Shown in pieces: positions 51,559-61,346 of a DNA stretch of 64,000 nt. Position 1 is the first letter of the stretch. Every line of letters begins with the position of its first letter. Below the pieces are notes generated by a model. That model was given only the letters and a program-made list of their open reading frames with translations. It had not been told where the DNA came from and searched no databases. The position numbers and the translations under genes were made by a program. Source of the stretch: Achromobacter piechaudii NBRC 102461 (GTDB taxonomy: Bacteria; Pseudomonadota; Gammaproteobacteria; Burkholderiales; Burkholderiaceae_B); the NCBI RefSeq assembly GCF_001571245.1, contig NZ_BCTK01000001.1:744001-808000 (forward strand), written 5' to 3'.

Positions 51559-52068
51559 ATGACGTCTTCATCCTTGTCTTCCTCGCCCGCCACCTTGCAT
51601 TTTCTGTGCGGCAAGATCGCCGCGGGCAAGTCCACGTTGGCCGCCTCGCTGGCCGCGCAACCCGGCACGCTGCGCATCAGCGAAGACGCGTGGCTGGCCG
51701 CGCTGTATCCCGGCCAGATCCAGGACATCGCGGATTACGCGCGTTGCGCCGGCCGGCTGCGCGAGGCCATGGGCGGCCATGTGGCGGCGCTGGTGCAGGC
51801 GGGCGTCTCGGTGGTGCTGGACTTTCCGGCCAACACCCCAGCCGCGCGGCAATGGCTGCTGGAGCTGGCGCAGCGGGCCGGCTGCCTGCACTGCCTGCAT
51901 TACCTGGAGGCGTCCGACGCGCTCTGCAAGGCACGCCTGCGTGCCCGCAATGCGTCCGGCACGCACCCCTTCAGCACCACCGACGCGCAGTACGACGCCA
52001 TCACCGCGTACTTTGTCGCGCCCGATCCCGAAGAAGGCCTGACCATCGCGCGACACGTGCAGGATTGA
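51559..52068 (+). CDS. Small P-loop kinase-like ATPase
   Basis: 169 residues. Walker A is GKIAAGKST, followed by SEDAWLAALYP and VVLDFPANTPAAR (Walker B-like). A lid region LRARNASGTHPFSTTDAQ is Arg-rich. It resembles the AAA/zeta-toxin or chloramphenicol-phosphotransferase-like kinases that modify small molecules. AGGAGAG precedes the ATG at 51559; a longer frame from 51454 runs through the terminator. No antitoxin-like partner is adjacent, so it is probably not a toxin. Substrate unknown. Confidence 0.8.
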   Translation: MTSSSLSSSPATLHFLCGKIAAGKSTLAASLAAQPGTLRISEDAWLAALYPGQIQDIADYARCAGRLREAMGGHVAALVQAGVSVVLDFPANTPAARQWLLELAQRAGCLHCLHYLEASDALCKARLRARNASGTHPFSTTDAQYDAITAYFVAPDPEEGLTIARHVQD

Positions 52069-52084
52069 ACGCAAGGCGCAAAAT

Positions 52085-52100
52085 AGCCCCTTACGGGGCT
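52085..52100 (-). terminator. Small hairpin between the kinase and FAN1 genes
   Basis: AGCCCC/GGGGCT around TTAC, with a T-run only on the minus strand. Probably a weak or bidirectional element. Confidence 0.35.
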
Positions 52101-52151
52101 GGGCCGCCTGCTATGATTACTGGATAAAACCCCAGCTATCCGGCCCAGCCG

Positions 52152-53843
52152 ATGTTTCCCCCGCACCGCTACTACTATCTGCACAATTTCCAGCGCGCCC
52201 TGGCGTGGGTTAGCGACCGTTACGCCGATCTGCTGGATGCCGACGAACGCCGTTTCCTGACGGATTTTCCCGCCTTGCCGCAGGCCTCGCAGGCGCTGAT
52301 GGTGCGCATGCTGATGCGCCGTGGGCCGTGGTTTCGCGCCAGCCGGCTGGTCTACGAGGAAATCGAGGGCACCGAGGCCGCCGCCGCGCCGCTCGTGGCG
52401 CTGGGTTGGCTGGATGCGCACGCGCCGATGACGCTGGACGAATTGTTTGCCCTGCATACCAAGCCGGAGCTTTGCCGGCTTTTTTCAGGGGCGGTCGGGG
52501 GCGCCGGTAGCGAGGCGCCAAGCGCTGCGCGCGCCGAATCCCTCATCAAACCCACCACGCGCAAGTCGCAACTGCTGGACGCGCTGCGCGCCACGCATGA
52601 CACCCCACGGCCCTATTCCGAATGGAATCCCGGCGCGCAAGAGGCCGTCTGGCGCGTCATGGTTGGCGATCTTTGCGAACGCTTCCGGCTGATGTTCTTC
52701 GGCAATCTGCATCAGGACTGGTCGGAATTCGTGCTGGCCGACCTGGGCGTGTTCCAGTACGAAACCGTGCCCTTCGACGCGTCGTCGCGCGCGTTCCAGA
52801 CGCGGGCGGACGTGGACGCGTATCGCTTGTTGCACGCGTGCCGGACGGCGCTGGACGAGGGCGCGGCCACCGACACGATCCTGGCGGCGGTGGCCGGTTG
52901 CGTCAGCCAGAACGCGTGGCTGGAAAAGCGCCGCGCCAAGGTCCTGCTGCGCATCGGGCAGGCGTGCGAGCGCGCGCAGGACTGGGCGGCGGCGCAAGCG
53001 GCCTACGAACATTGCGCCTACCCGGGCGCGCGGCATCGCCGCATCCGCGTCCATGAACGCATGGCGCGTCATGACGAAGCCCTGGCCTTGGCGCTGCACG
53101 CGCAAGGCGCGCCCGAAAGCGAAGAGGAAAGCCAGCGGGTGGCGCGCATGTTGCCGCGCCTGTATCGCGCGCTGGGGCAGGGCCGGCCCGAACGCGCGCC
53201 GACGCCTGTTGTGCCGCGCACCGATCTGACGCTGCAACGGCCGGCCACGCCGGCGTCTGTCGAGTACGTCACGCGCGACTACCTGCATCAAGACGACGCG
53301 CCCGTGCACTATGTCGAGAACGCGCTGCTCAATTCCCTGTTCGGCCTCTTGTGCTGGCCCGCCGTGTTCGCGCCCTTGCCGGGCGCGTTCTTCCATCCTT
53401 TCCAGCGCGGCCCGGCCGATCTGGACGCGCCGGATTTCCACGACCGCCGCCAGGCGCTGTTCGCTGACTGCCTGGTGCAGCTGGACACGCCCGCGTATCG
53501 CGACCTGATCTTGCAGCGCTACGCCGACAAGGCCGGCCTGCAATCGCCGTTCGTGTTCTGGGGATCCTTGTCGGAAACGCTGCTGACGCAGGCGCTGGAC
53601 TGCCTGCCGCCCGCGCACCTGAAGCTCGTCTTCACGCGCCTGCTGCGTGATGTGAAGACCAATCGTTCGGGCTTGCCGGACCTGATCCGTTTCTGGCCGT
53701 CCGAACGCCGCTACGAGCTGATCGAGGTCAAGGGGCCGGGCGACAAGCTGCAAGACAACCAGATCCGATGGTTGCAATACTGCGTGTCGCACGGCATGCC
53801 GGTGCGCGTTTGCCACGTCAGCTGGCAGGAGGGCGCGGCATGA
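52152..53843 (+). CDS. FAN1-like VRR-NUC structure-specific nuclease
   Basis: 563 residues, with an N-terminal SAP-like/helical part, a central TPR-like helical region (~250-330) and a C-terminal VRR-NUC domain. Catalytic residues of the PD-(D/E)xK site are Asp510 (GLPDLIRFW), Glu525 and Lys527 (ELIEVKGPGD). FAN1 enzymes cut 5' flaps and unhook DNA interstrand crosslinks. Its stop overlaps the helicase start (ATGA), so the two proteins are probably made together. Confidence 0.9.
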   Translation: MFPPHRYYYLHNFQRALAWVSDRYADLLDADERRFLTDFPALPQASQALMVRMLMRRGPWFRASRLVYEEIEGTEAAAAPLVALGWLDAHAPMTLDELFALHTKPELCRLFSGAVGGAGSEAPSAARAESLIKPTTRKSQLLDALRATHDTPRPYSEWNPGAQEAVWRVMVGDLCERFRLMFFGNLHQDWSEFVLADLGVFQYETVPFDASSRAFQTRADVDAYRLLHACRTALDEGAATDTILAAVAGCVSQNAWLEKRRAKVLLRIGQACERAQDWAAAQAAYEHCAYPGARHRRIRVHERMARHDEALALALHAQGAPESEEESQRVARMLPRLYRALGQGRPERAPTPVVPRTDLTLQRPATPASVEYVTRDYLHQDDAPVHYVENALLNSLFGLLCWPAVFAPLPGAFFHPFQRGPADLDAPDFHDRRQALFADCLVQLDTPAYRDLILQRYADKAGLQSPFVFWGSLSETLLTQALDCLPPAHLKLVFTRLLRDVKTNRSGLPDLIRFWPSERRYELIEVKGPGDKLQDNQIRWLQYCVSHGMPVRVCHVSWQEGAA

Positions 53844-56110
53844 GATACGCCGTGGCGGTGCGCGCGCTGTGCGAATTCACGGCGCGGGCGGGCGACCTGG
53901 ACCTGCGCTTCACGCCCGCGCCCAGCGGGCTGGAGGGGATGGCCGGGCACTCGGTCGTGACCGGCCGGCGCGGGCCGGCTTACGAAACCGAAGTGTCCTT
54001 GTCGGGCCAGTACGAAGGGCTGTTGGTGCGCGGCCGTGCCGATGGCTATGACCCCATCGCCAACCAGCTTGAAGAGATCAAGACGTATCGCGGCCAGCTG
54101 GACAGCGTGCGCGAGAATCATCGGGTGGTGCATTGGGCGCAGGCGCGCATCTACGGCCATCTGCTCTGCCAAGCGCGTGGTCTTGCCCAGGTGCGCGTGG
54201 CGCTGGTGTATTTCAACGTGGTCACCGAAGAAGAAACGGTGCTGACCGAAACGCACGAGGCCGACGCGCTGCGGGTGTTCTTCGAGGAACAGTGCACGCG
54301 TTTCCTGGCCTGGTCCAAGACCGAACTCGCGCATCGGCAAGCGCGCGATGCCGCGCTGGAAGCGCTGGCGTTTCCGCATGGCGAATTTCGCGCGGGGCAA
54401 CGCGATCTGGCGGTAGCCGTGTATCGCACGGCGCGCGATGGCCGCTGTCTGATGGCGCAGGCGCCTACCGGCATCGGCAAGACGCTGGGCACGATCTTCC
54501 CGCTGCTCAAGGCCAGCCCGGGGACGGGCCTGGACAAGGTGTTCTTTCTGGCCGCCAAGGGTTCGGGCAGGGCGTTGGCGGTCGAAGCGCTGGACACCGT
54601 CAATGCGCAGCCCGCCGCGCCCGGCCTGCGCGTGCTGGATCTGCAAGCGCGCGACAAAACCTGCGAGCATCCGGACCTGGCCTGCCAAGGCGACTCCTGC
54701 CCCTTGGCGCAGGGCTTTTACGACCGCTTGCCGCAGGCGCGCGAAGCGGCGGTCAAGCACCAGCGGCTGGACGCGCCCACCGTGCGCGCCGTGGCGCGCG
54801 AACACAACATCTGCCCGTATTACCTGTCGCAAGAGCTGATCCGCTGGAGCGACGTGGTGGTGGGCGACTACAACTACTACTACGACTCGTCGGCCATGCT
54901 GTACGCCATGACGCAGGCCTACCAATGGAAGGTGGCGGTGCTGGTGGACGAGGCACACAACCTCGTTGACCGGGCGCGCCGCATGTACACGGGCGAGCTG
55001 GATCAGGCGTCGCTGTCCGCCGCCCGATACGCCGCGCCGAAGGCTTTGAAGAAGCCCTTGGACGGTTTGCAGCGGTCATGGAATGCGCTGAACAAAAAGC
55101 AGGCGGAACGTTATCAGGCGTATGACGCCGTGGCGGCGGGCGTGCTGGCGGCCGTGCAGAAAGCGGTGAGCGCGATCATGGAATACATGGCGGATGCGCC
55201 GCTGCCGCAGGACGATCCGGTGTTGACGTTCTATTTCCAGGCGCTGCAATTCATGCGGCTGGCCGAACAGTTCGGCTCGCACGCGCTGTTCGATGTGACG
55301 CTGTCGGACGTGGGTGTCGCCAGCGCCAAGACGCGGCCTTCGGTGCTGTGCGTGCGCAACGTGATTCCCGCGCCATATCTGGCCGCGCGCTATGCGGCGG
55401 CGCACGCCACCGTGCTGTTCTCGGGCACCTTGAGCCCGCAGCAGTTCTATCGCGACACGCTGGGGCTGCCGGCGGGCACCCCGTGGATCGACGTGGCCGC
55501 GCCGTTCCAGGCCGAGCAGCTGGCTGTGCGGGTGGTGGGCAACGTATCCACGCGCTACCGCGACCGCGAGCGTTCGCTGGCGCCCATCGTCGACCTGATC
55601 GCCACGCAGTACGCCGAACGGCCCGGCAACTATCTGGGGTTTCTAAGCAGCTTCGATTATCTGCGGCAGGTGTCGGACCTGATGCGTGTCCGCCATCCAG
55701 GCGTGCCGATCTGGTTGCAGACGCCGGGCATGGACGAGGCGGGCCGGGCGGCCTTTCTGGCGCGCTTCACCGAAACCGGCCAGGGCGTGGGGTTTGCCGT
55801 GCTGGGCGGCGCGTTCTCGGAAGGCGTGGACCTCCCCGGCAAGCGCCTGATCGGCGCGTTCATCGCCACGCTGGGCCTGCCGCAGGTGAACCCGGTGAAC
55901 GAAAACATGAAGCGCGCCATGGACCTGCGCTACGGCGAGGAAAACGGCTACGACTACACCTATCTGTATCCCGGCATGCAGAAGGTGGTGCAGGCGGCGG
56001 GCCGGGTGATCCGGACCGAGAACGACGTGGGCACCGTGCACCTGATTGACGACCGCTATCGGCGCGCCAAGGTGCGCGGCTTGCTGCCGAGCTGGTGGCG
56101 GGTGGGCTGA
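53840..56110 (+). CDS. Rad3/DinG-type Fe-S helicase with N-terminal RecB-like nuclease motif
   Basis: 756 residues. N-terminal residues ~60-110 hold GRADGYD (Asp69), EEIKTYRG (Glu79, Lys81) and QARIY (Gln101-Tyr105), the PD-(D/E)xK order of Cas4/RecB nucleases. The helicase has Walker A APTGIGKT (208-215), Fe-S cysteines 275, 282, 287 and 325, DEAH at 370-373, and motif VI near QAAGRVIRTENDVG. The translational overlap with the FAN1-like gene suggests a nuclease-helicase pair for crosslink or flap repair. GGAGGG precedes the ATG at 53840; a start at 53768 would lie inside the upstream gene. Confidence 0.9.
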   Translation: MRYAVAVRALCEFTARAGDLDLRFTPAPSGLEGMAGHSVVTGRRGPAYETEVSLSGQYEGLLVRGRADGYDPIANQLEEIKTYRGQLDSVRENHRVVHWAQARIYGHLLCQARGLAQVRVALVYFNVVTEEETVLTETHEADALRVFFEEQCTRFLAWSKTELAHRQARDAALEALAFPHGEFRAGQRDLAVAVYRTARDGRCLMAQAPTGIGKTLGTIFPLLKASPGTGLDKVFFLAAKGSGRALAVEALDTVNAQPAAPGLRVLDLQARDKTCEHPDLACQGDSCPLAQGFYDRLPQAREAAVKHQRLDAPTVRAVAREHNICPYYLSQELIRWSDVVVGDYNYYYDSSAMLYAMTQAYQWKVAVLVDEAHNLVDRARRMYTGELDQASLSAARYAAPKALKKPLDGLQRSWNALNKKQAERYQAYDAVAAGVLAAVQKAVSAIMEYMADAPLPQDDPVLTFYFQALQFMRLAEQFGSHALFDVTLSDVGVASAKTRPSVLCVRNVIPAPYLAARYAAAHATVLFSGTLSPQQFYRDTLGLPAGTPWIDVAAPFQAEQLAVRVVGNVSTRYRDRERSLAPIVDLIATQYAERPGNYLGFLSSFDYLRQVSDLMRVRHPGVPIWLQTPGMDEAGRAAFLARFTETGQGVGFAVLGGAFSEGVDLPGKRLIGAFIATLGLPQVNPVNENMKRAMDLRYGEENGYDYTYLYPGMQKVVQAAGRVIRTENDVGTVHLIDDRYRRAKVRGLLPSWWRVG

Positions 56111-56201
56111 TTTGGGGCGGCGCGGATCGCCGGGTTTGCGTAGTATGTCGCTTTTGGCCGGGCGTGCCGTCCGCGCCGATGACAATAACCAGGAGACACG
56201 C

Positions 56202-57683
56202 ATGCCCCTCGCCACGCCTGCCGACGCCACCGCGCTGAACCCCATCGTCGCCATGCCGGCGCATGCCCTGTCCGATGCGATCCGGCGGCGCGAACTGTCC
56301 TGTGTCGAGGTCATGCGCGCCTATCTGGCGCATATCGACCACGTCAATCCCAAGATCAACGCCATCGTCGCCCGTCGCGACGCGGATGCGCTGCTGCGCG
56401 AAGCCGCCGAGCGCGACGCGCAGCTGGAGGCCGGCCAATGGCTGGGCTGGATGCACGGCATGCCGCAGGCGCCCAAGGACCTGACCGCCGTGCGCGGCAT
56501 GGTCACGTCGATGGGCTCGCTGGTCTACAAGGACCAGGTCACGCCGCACGATTCGATCATCGTCGAACGCATGCGCGCTGCCGGCGCGATCTTCATCGGC
56601 CGCACCAATGTGCCGGAATTCGGGCTGGGCTCGCACACGTACAACCCGGTCTACGGCACGACGGGTAATCCCTATAACCCGCAGCGCACGGCGGGCGGCA
56701 GCAGCGGGGGCGCGGCGGCGGCGCTGGCGGCGCGCATGCTGCCCGTGGCCGACGGCAGCGACTTCGGCGGGTCGCTGCGCAACCCGGCCGCGTTCTGCAA
56801 CGTCTACGGCATGCGGCCGTCGGCGGGGCGCGTGCCGTTCGGCCCGTCGCCCGAAGTGTTTCTCAAGCAGCTGTCCTACGAAGGCCCCATGGGCCGCACG
56901 CCGCGCGACGTAGCGCTGCTGATGTCGGTCATGGCCGGGCACGACAAGCGCTCGCCCTTGTCGCTGCGCGACGACCCGGCGCAATTCAGCCAGGCGCTGG
57001 ACGCCGATATGCGCGGCAAGCGCGTCGGCTGGTTGAGTGACTGGAAGGGCTATCTGCCCATGGAGCCAGGCATTCTGGACGTGTGCGCGCAAGGGCTGGC
57101 CACGCTCGATACCGTGGGCTGCGACGTCATCGACTACGACGTGCCGTTTGCTGGCGACCGCCTGTGGCGCATGTGGCTGACTCACCGCCACCTGATGGTG
57201 GGCGGCCAGTTCCGCGCGCTGGTCCAGGACCCGGCCACGCGCAAGCTGGTCAAGCCCGCGCTGATCTGGGAAGTCGAGGGCCTGGACGGGATGACGGGGC
57301 TGGATGTCTATCAAGCCACGCAAGAACGCAGCGCCTGGTACCAGACCGTGCTGCGCATGTTCGAGGACGTCGATTTCCTGGCCGTGCCGTCGGCGCAGGT
57401 GTTTCCCTTTGATGCCGCGCTGGACTGGCCCAAAGAGATCGCCGGGCGCTCCATGGACACCTATCACCGCTGGATGGAGACGGTCACACCGTGGACCCTG
57501 GCCGGTTGTCCGGTGATCAGCGTGCCGGTGGGCTTCAATCCGGACGGGCTGCCAATGGGCATGCAGCTCATCGGTCCGCCGCAGGCCGACCTGGACGTGC
57601 TGCGCCTGGCGCACGCGTATGACGCGGCCAGCGACTGGGTTTCGGCCCATCAGCCGGCGGCGCTCTGGCGGGCTGCCGACTGA
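56202..57683 (+). CDS. Amidase-signature hydrolase
   Basis: 493 residues. The catalytic triad Ser-cisSer-Lys is visible: Lys in MPQAPKDLTAV, cis-Ser in TAGGSSGGAAAALA, nucleophile Ser in DGSDFGGSLRNP. The ATG at 56202 has AGGAG six bases upstream; an earlier frame from 56046 belongs to the helicase tail. It hydrolyses an amide in the cytoplasm; the substrate is not predictable. It stands alone, convergent or independent of the neighbours. Confidence 0.92.
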   Translation: MPLATPADATALNPIVAMPAHALSDAIRRRELSCVEVMRAYLAHIDHVNPKINAIVARRDADALLREAAERDAQLEAGQWLGWMHGMPQAPKDLTAVRGMVTSMGSLVYKDQVTPHDSIIVERMRAAGAIFIGRTNVPEFGLGSHTYNPVYGTTGNPYNPQRTAGGSSGGAAAALAARMLPVADGSDFGGSLRNPAAFCNVYGMRPSAGRVPFGPSPEVFLKQLSYEGPMGRTPRDVALLMSVMAGHDKRSPLSLRDDPAQFSQALDADMRGKRVGWLSDWKGYLPMEPGILDVCAQGLATLDTVGCDVIDYDVPFAGDRLWRMWLTHRHLMVGGQFRALVQDPATRKLVKPALIWEVEGLDGMTGLDVYQATQERSAWYQTVLRMFEDVDFLAVPSAQVFPFDAALDWPKEIAGRSMDTYHRWMETVTPWTLAGCPVISVPVGFNPDGLPMGMQLIGPPQADLDVLRLAHAYDAASDWVSAHQPAALWRAAD

Positions 57684-57755
57684 CGTAATCGCCGTACGCA
57701 CCCACCCGCTAAAAGACAAGTTTTGTAAGCAGACTTTGCTTTTTTCTGACGAAAA

Positions 57756-57771
57756 CCCCTTTTCGAAGGGG
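57756..57771 (+). terminator. Terminator-like hairpin before wspA
   Basis: CCCCTT/AAGGGG with a TTCG loop, followed after a few bases by GTTTTT. It probably ends the amidase transcript and separates it from the Wsp operon. The remaining gap up to 57887 holds the Wsp promoter region, without clear boxes. Confidence 0.6.
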
Positions 57772-57887
57772 AATTCCCTAGTTTTTCATGGCTGGGTGCC
57801 TTTCCCTTTGCAATAATCAGTGCATTTCCGCACATCCAGTAATGGGGGGCGGCGTCGTCGTGGTGCACCCGCACAAAGGTTCCCTGC

Positions 57888-59507
57888 ATGAAAAATCTGA
57901 CTCTACGCCAGCGCATCCTGGCCAGCTTCATGGTGATTCTGGCCATCATGGCGTTGATGGTGGTAGTCGATTACCGGCGATTGCTGCACATCGAAGACGA
58001 AGTGGTGATGATCAACACGGACGCCGTGCCGGGCATCTACTACAGCACCTCGATCCGCGCGTCCTGGTTCGCCGGCTTCGTGATCATGCAGGACGCGTTC
58101 AACAGCGATAACGATCAGGAACGCCGCGCCACGCTGGAAACGCTGCCCAAGAGCGATCGCCAGCTGGAAGAGAACATCGACTTCTATCGCCGCACCATCG
58201 CGCGCGATGACGACCGCAGCATGTTCGTGGAGTTTGAAAAGGACTTGCAGGAATACAAGCGCATCCGCGCGGACATCCTGGCGACGACGGGCGCGAACGA
58301 TCCGCTTGCCGCGCGCACGCGGGTCAAGAATGAATTGCGGCCGGCTTTCTATAAGGGCCGCGACATCCTGGCCACGATGGTGGCGGAAAACAAGAAGCAG
58401 GCTGACGAAGCGGCTACCAGCATCGGCGAGGCGGTGGATTCGGCGGAAGTCGGCATGCTCGTGTCGCTGGGGATGGCGATTGCGGCGGCGCTGGTGTGCG
58501 GTTTCCTGCTGCTGCGCGCCATCGCCAACCCGATGCGCGACATCGTCAAGACGCTGGAATTGACGGGGGGCGGCGACTTGACGCGGCGCTTGGCGCTGGC
58601 GCGCAAGGACGAGTTCAACGCCATCGAAACCGGCTTTAACGGCATGGTGGATGAACTGAAGGGGTTGGTCGGCAAGACGCAGCGTTCCGCCGTGCAGGTG
58701 GCCACCTCGGTGACCGAGATCGCGGCCACGTCCAAGCAGCAGCAGGCTACGGCGTCCGAAGTGGCGGCCACCACGACCGAGATCGGCGCGACCTCGCGTG
58801 AAATCTCTGCCACCTCGCGCGAGCTGGTGCGCACGATGACCGAAGTGTCCAGCGCGGCCGAGCAGACCGCCTCGCTGGCGGGCAGCGGCCAGGTGGGCCT
58901 GGCGCGCATGGAAGACACGATGCGCAACGTCGTGGGCGCGGCCGGATCGGTCAACGCCAAGCTGGCCATCCTGAACGAGAAGGCCGGCAACATCACTCAG
59001 GTGGTCACAACAATCACGAAAGTGGCGGACCAGACCAACCTGTTGTCCCTGAACGCCGCGATCGAGGCGGAAAAGGCCGGCGAGTACGGCCGTGGCTTCG
59101 TGGTCGTCGCGACCGAGATTCGCCGGTTGGCCGACCAGACTGCCGTGGCTACCTACGACATCGAACAGATGGTCCGCGAGATCCAGTCGTCGGTGTCGGC
59201 GGGCGTGATGGGCATGGACAAGTTCTCGGAAGAAGTGCGCCGGGGCATGGCCGACATGCAGCAGGTGGGCGATCAGCTGTCGCAGATCATCCAGCAGGTG
59301 CAGACGCTGGCGCCGCGCGTGCAGATGGTCAACGAAGGCATGCAGGCGCAGGCGACGGGCGCCGAGCAAATCAACCAGGCTTTGCAGCAACTGAGCGATG
59401 CCGCCCAGCAAACGGTGGAATCGCTGCGTCAATCCAGCCTGGCCATCGAAGAGCTGACCCTGGTGGCCAACGATCTGCGCAGCGGCGTGTCGCGCTTCAA
59501 GGTCTGA
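57888..59507 (+). CDS. wspA: WspA-type methyl-accepting surface-sensing receptor
   Basis: 539 residues, close to the Pseudomonas WspA. Two transmembrane helices (~12-30 and ~183-203) flank a ~150-residue periplasmic four-helix domain. A HAMP domain (~205-257) and a long cytoplasmic coiled signalling domain follow, with the hairpin tip [24 protein letters not shown]. It signals surface contact by methylation-tuned control of the WspE kinase. AAAGG precedes the ATG. It is the first gene of wspABCDE. Confidence 0.92.
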   Translation: MKNLTLRQRILASFMVILAIMALMVVVDYRRLLHIEDEVVMINTDAVPGIYYSTSIRASWFAGFVIMQDAFNSDNDQERRATLETLPKSDRQLEENIDFYRRTIARDDDRSMFVEFEKDLQEYKRIRADILATTGANDPLAARTRVKNELRPAFYKGRDILATMVAENKKQADEAATSIGEAVDSAEVGMLVSLGMAIAAALVCGFLLLRAIANPMRDIVKTLELTGGGDLTRRLALARKDEFNAIETGFNGMVDELKGLVGKTQRSAVQVATSVTEIAATSKQQQATASEVAATTTEIGATSREISATSRELVRTMTEVSSAAEQTASLAGSGQVGLARMEDTMRNVVGAAGSVNAKLAILNEKAGNITQVVTTITKVADQTNLLSLNAAIEAEKAGEYGRGFVVVATEIRRLADQTAVATYDIEQMVREIQSSVSAGVMGMDKFSEEVRRGMADMQQVGDQLSQIIQQVQTLAPRVQMVNEGMQAQATGAEQINQALQQLSDAAQQTVESLRQSSLAIEELTLVANDLRSGVSRFKV

Positions 59508-59514
59508 TCGCTCC

Positions 59515-60039
59515 ATGGCGGAACTTGCCCTATCGCCTCAGCCCAGCGCCTTGGGCACGGCCGCGCGGCGGCTGTATCTGCTGTTTCGCATCGGCGGCGA
59601 CCGCTATGCGCTGGACGCGGCGGACGTGATCGAGGTGTTGGGCTTGCGCGCGTTCAAGCAGGTGCCGGGCGCGCCGCACTGGGTGGCCGGCATGCTGGAG
59701 CGGCGCGGTGCGGCGGTGCCTGTCATCGACATGAGCGCGCTGGCGGGGCAGGGTGACGCGGCGCGTGTCACGAGCACCCGGCTGGCGCTGGTGCGCTATC
59801 GGCCGCAAGCGGCGGCGGCCAGCCACGTGCTTGGGCTGATCCTGGAACAGGCGACCGAGACCGTGCATTACGATCCCGCCGCCTTCCAGCCCTTTGCGCT
59901 GGACAACGGCAACGCCCGTTACCTGGGCCCGGTGCGGAGTGACGCGCAGGGCATGGTGCAGGCCGTGGGCGTGGATGCGCTGCTGCCGCCGTCCGTGCGC
60001 GCCTTGCTGTACCCCGCCGACCGCGAGGTCACGCCATGA
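59515..60039 (+). CDS. wspB: CheW-type coupling protein WspB
   Basis: 174 residues, a CheW domain from ~18 (RRLYLLFRIGGDRYALDAADVIEVL) with the receptor-contact segment GMLERRGAAVPVIDMSALAG. It joins WspA to WspE. It starts 7 bases after wspA and overlaps wspC by four bases (ATGA). Confidence 0.92.
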   Translation: MAELALSPQPSALGTAARRLYLLFRIGGDRYALDAADVIEVLGLRAFKQVPGAPHWVAGMLERRGAAVPVIDMSALAGQGDAARVTSTRLALVRYRPQAAAASHVLGLILEQATETVHYDPAAFQPFALDNGNARYLGPVRSDAQGMVQAVGVDALLPPSVRALLYPADREVTP

Positions 60040-61346
60040 TGCTGGTCGACGCCTTCAGCGCCTTGCTCAAGCGCAAGATGGGATTGGACAGCGGCTCGAT
60101 CGGCCAGGCTGCCGTTGAGCGCGCCGTGCGCCATCGGATGAGCGCGGCGGGCGTGGCCGACGAACACGATTACCTAACGCGGCTGCATACGGTCCCGGCG
60201 GAAATGCAGCAGCTGATCGAAGCGGTGATCGTGCCCGAGACCTGGTTCTTCCGCTATCCCGAATCGCAGGTGGCCATGGCGGCGCTTGCGCGTGAACGCC
60301 TGTTCGCGGCGGGCGCGGCCGCCGACCGCGTGCTGCGCGTGTTGAGCGTGCCGTGCTCCAGTGGAGAAGAGCCGTATTCGATCGCGATGGCCTTGCTGGA
60401 CGCGGGCGTGCCAGCCAACCGGTTCCAGGTGGACGCGGTCGACATCAGCGAACGCATGGTGCAGTTCGCGCAGCGCGCCGTGTATGGCCGCAACTCGTTT
60501 CGCGGCGAGGACCTGGCGTATCGAGACCGTCATTTCGCCGAGACGTCGCAAGGCCATCAATTGTCCGCCCAGGTGCGCGAGCGCGTGCGCTTTGAGCAGG
60601 GCAATCTGTTCGACGCCAATCTCCTGGCGAGCGCCGCGCCGTATGACTTCGTGTTCTGCCGCAACCTGTTGATCTACTTCGACGGACCCACGCAGGAACG
60701 CGCCGTGCAGGTGCTGCGGCGCCATACGCGGCCCGATGGCGTGATCTTCGTGGGGCCGGCCGAAACCAGCCTCTTGACCGCGCGGCGCTTGCCGTCCGTG
60801 CCGATGGCGCGCTCGTTCGCCTTCCGGGCCCAAGCCATGCCGGCTCCGGTCGATGCGCCTGCGCCCGCCCGGCCCCTCGTGCATGCCTGGGCGCCGCCCC
60901 GGCGACCCGTGGCCCAGGCGCCCGCAGCGCGTCTGCCCGTGCCGCATGCGGCGGCGCCGGCTTCGTCCGGGCTGACGGCAGTTGCCAGCCAGACCACCGG
61001 CGCAAACGCTGCGCCGATGCAGGGCGCGGCCAGCGCCGATGACGCGCTGCGCCAGATCGCCGCCTTGGCCGACCGGGGGCGCGTGCAGGAGGCGCTGGCG
61101 CAGTGCCGCGCCCATCTCGATATCCATGGCGTCAGCGCCAACGCGCTGCATCTGCTGGGCCTGTTGCAGGACGCGGCGGGCGACGCGCATCAGGCGCAGG
61201 CGTCGTATCGCAAGGCGCTGTATCTGGACCCGACGCATCGGGAAGCGCTGTTGCACCTGGCCGCGCTGATCGCCTCGGCCGGAGACATGGAAGGCGCGCG
61301 CCGCCTGCAAGCGCGCGCGGCACGCCAGGAGGCGCGACGTGACTGA
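60036..61346 (+). CDS. wspC: CheR-type methyltransferase WspC with TPR
   Basis: 436 residues. The CheR N-domain leads into the SAM-binding motif SVPCSSGEEPYSIAMAL and FVFCRNLLIYFDGPTQE. A Pro/Ala-rich linker (~270-330) then precedes TPR-like helices (~345-430). It methylates WspA, raising signalling. It overlaps wspB by four and wspD by eight bases, showing translational coupling. Confidence 0.92.
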   Translation: MMLVDAFSALLKRKMGLDSGSIGQAAVERAVRHRMSAAGVADEHDYLTRLHTVPAEMQQLIEAVIVPETWFFRYPESQVAMAALARERLFAAGAAADRVLRVLSVPCSSGEEPYSIAMALLDAGVPANRFQVDAVDISERMVQFAQRAVYGRNSFRGEDLAYRDRHFAETSQGHQLSAQVRERVRFEQGNLFDANLLASAAPYDFVFCRNLLIYFDGPTQERAVQVLRRHTRPDGVIFVGPAETSLLTARRLPSVPMARSFAFRAQAMPAPVDAPAPARPLVHAWAPPRRPVAQAPAARLPVPHAAAPASSGLTAVASQTTGANAAPMQGAASADDALRQIAALADRGRVQEALAQCRAHLDIHGVSANALHLLGLLQDAAGDAHQAQASYRKALYLDPTHREALLHLAALIASAGDMEGARRLQARAARQEARRD

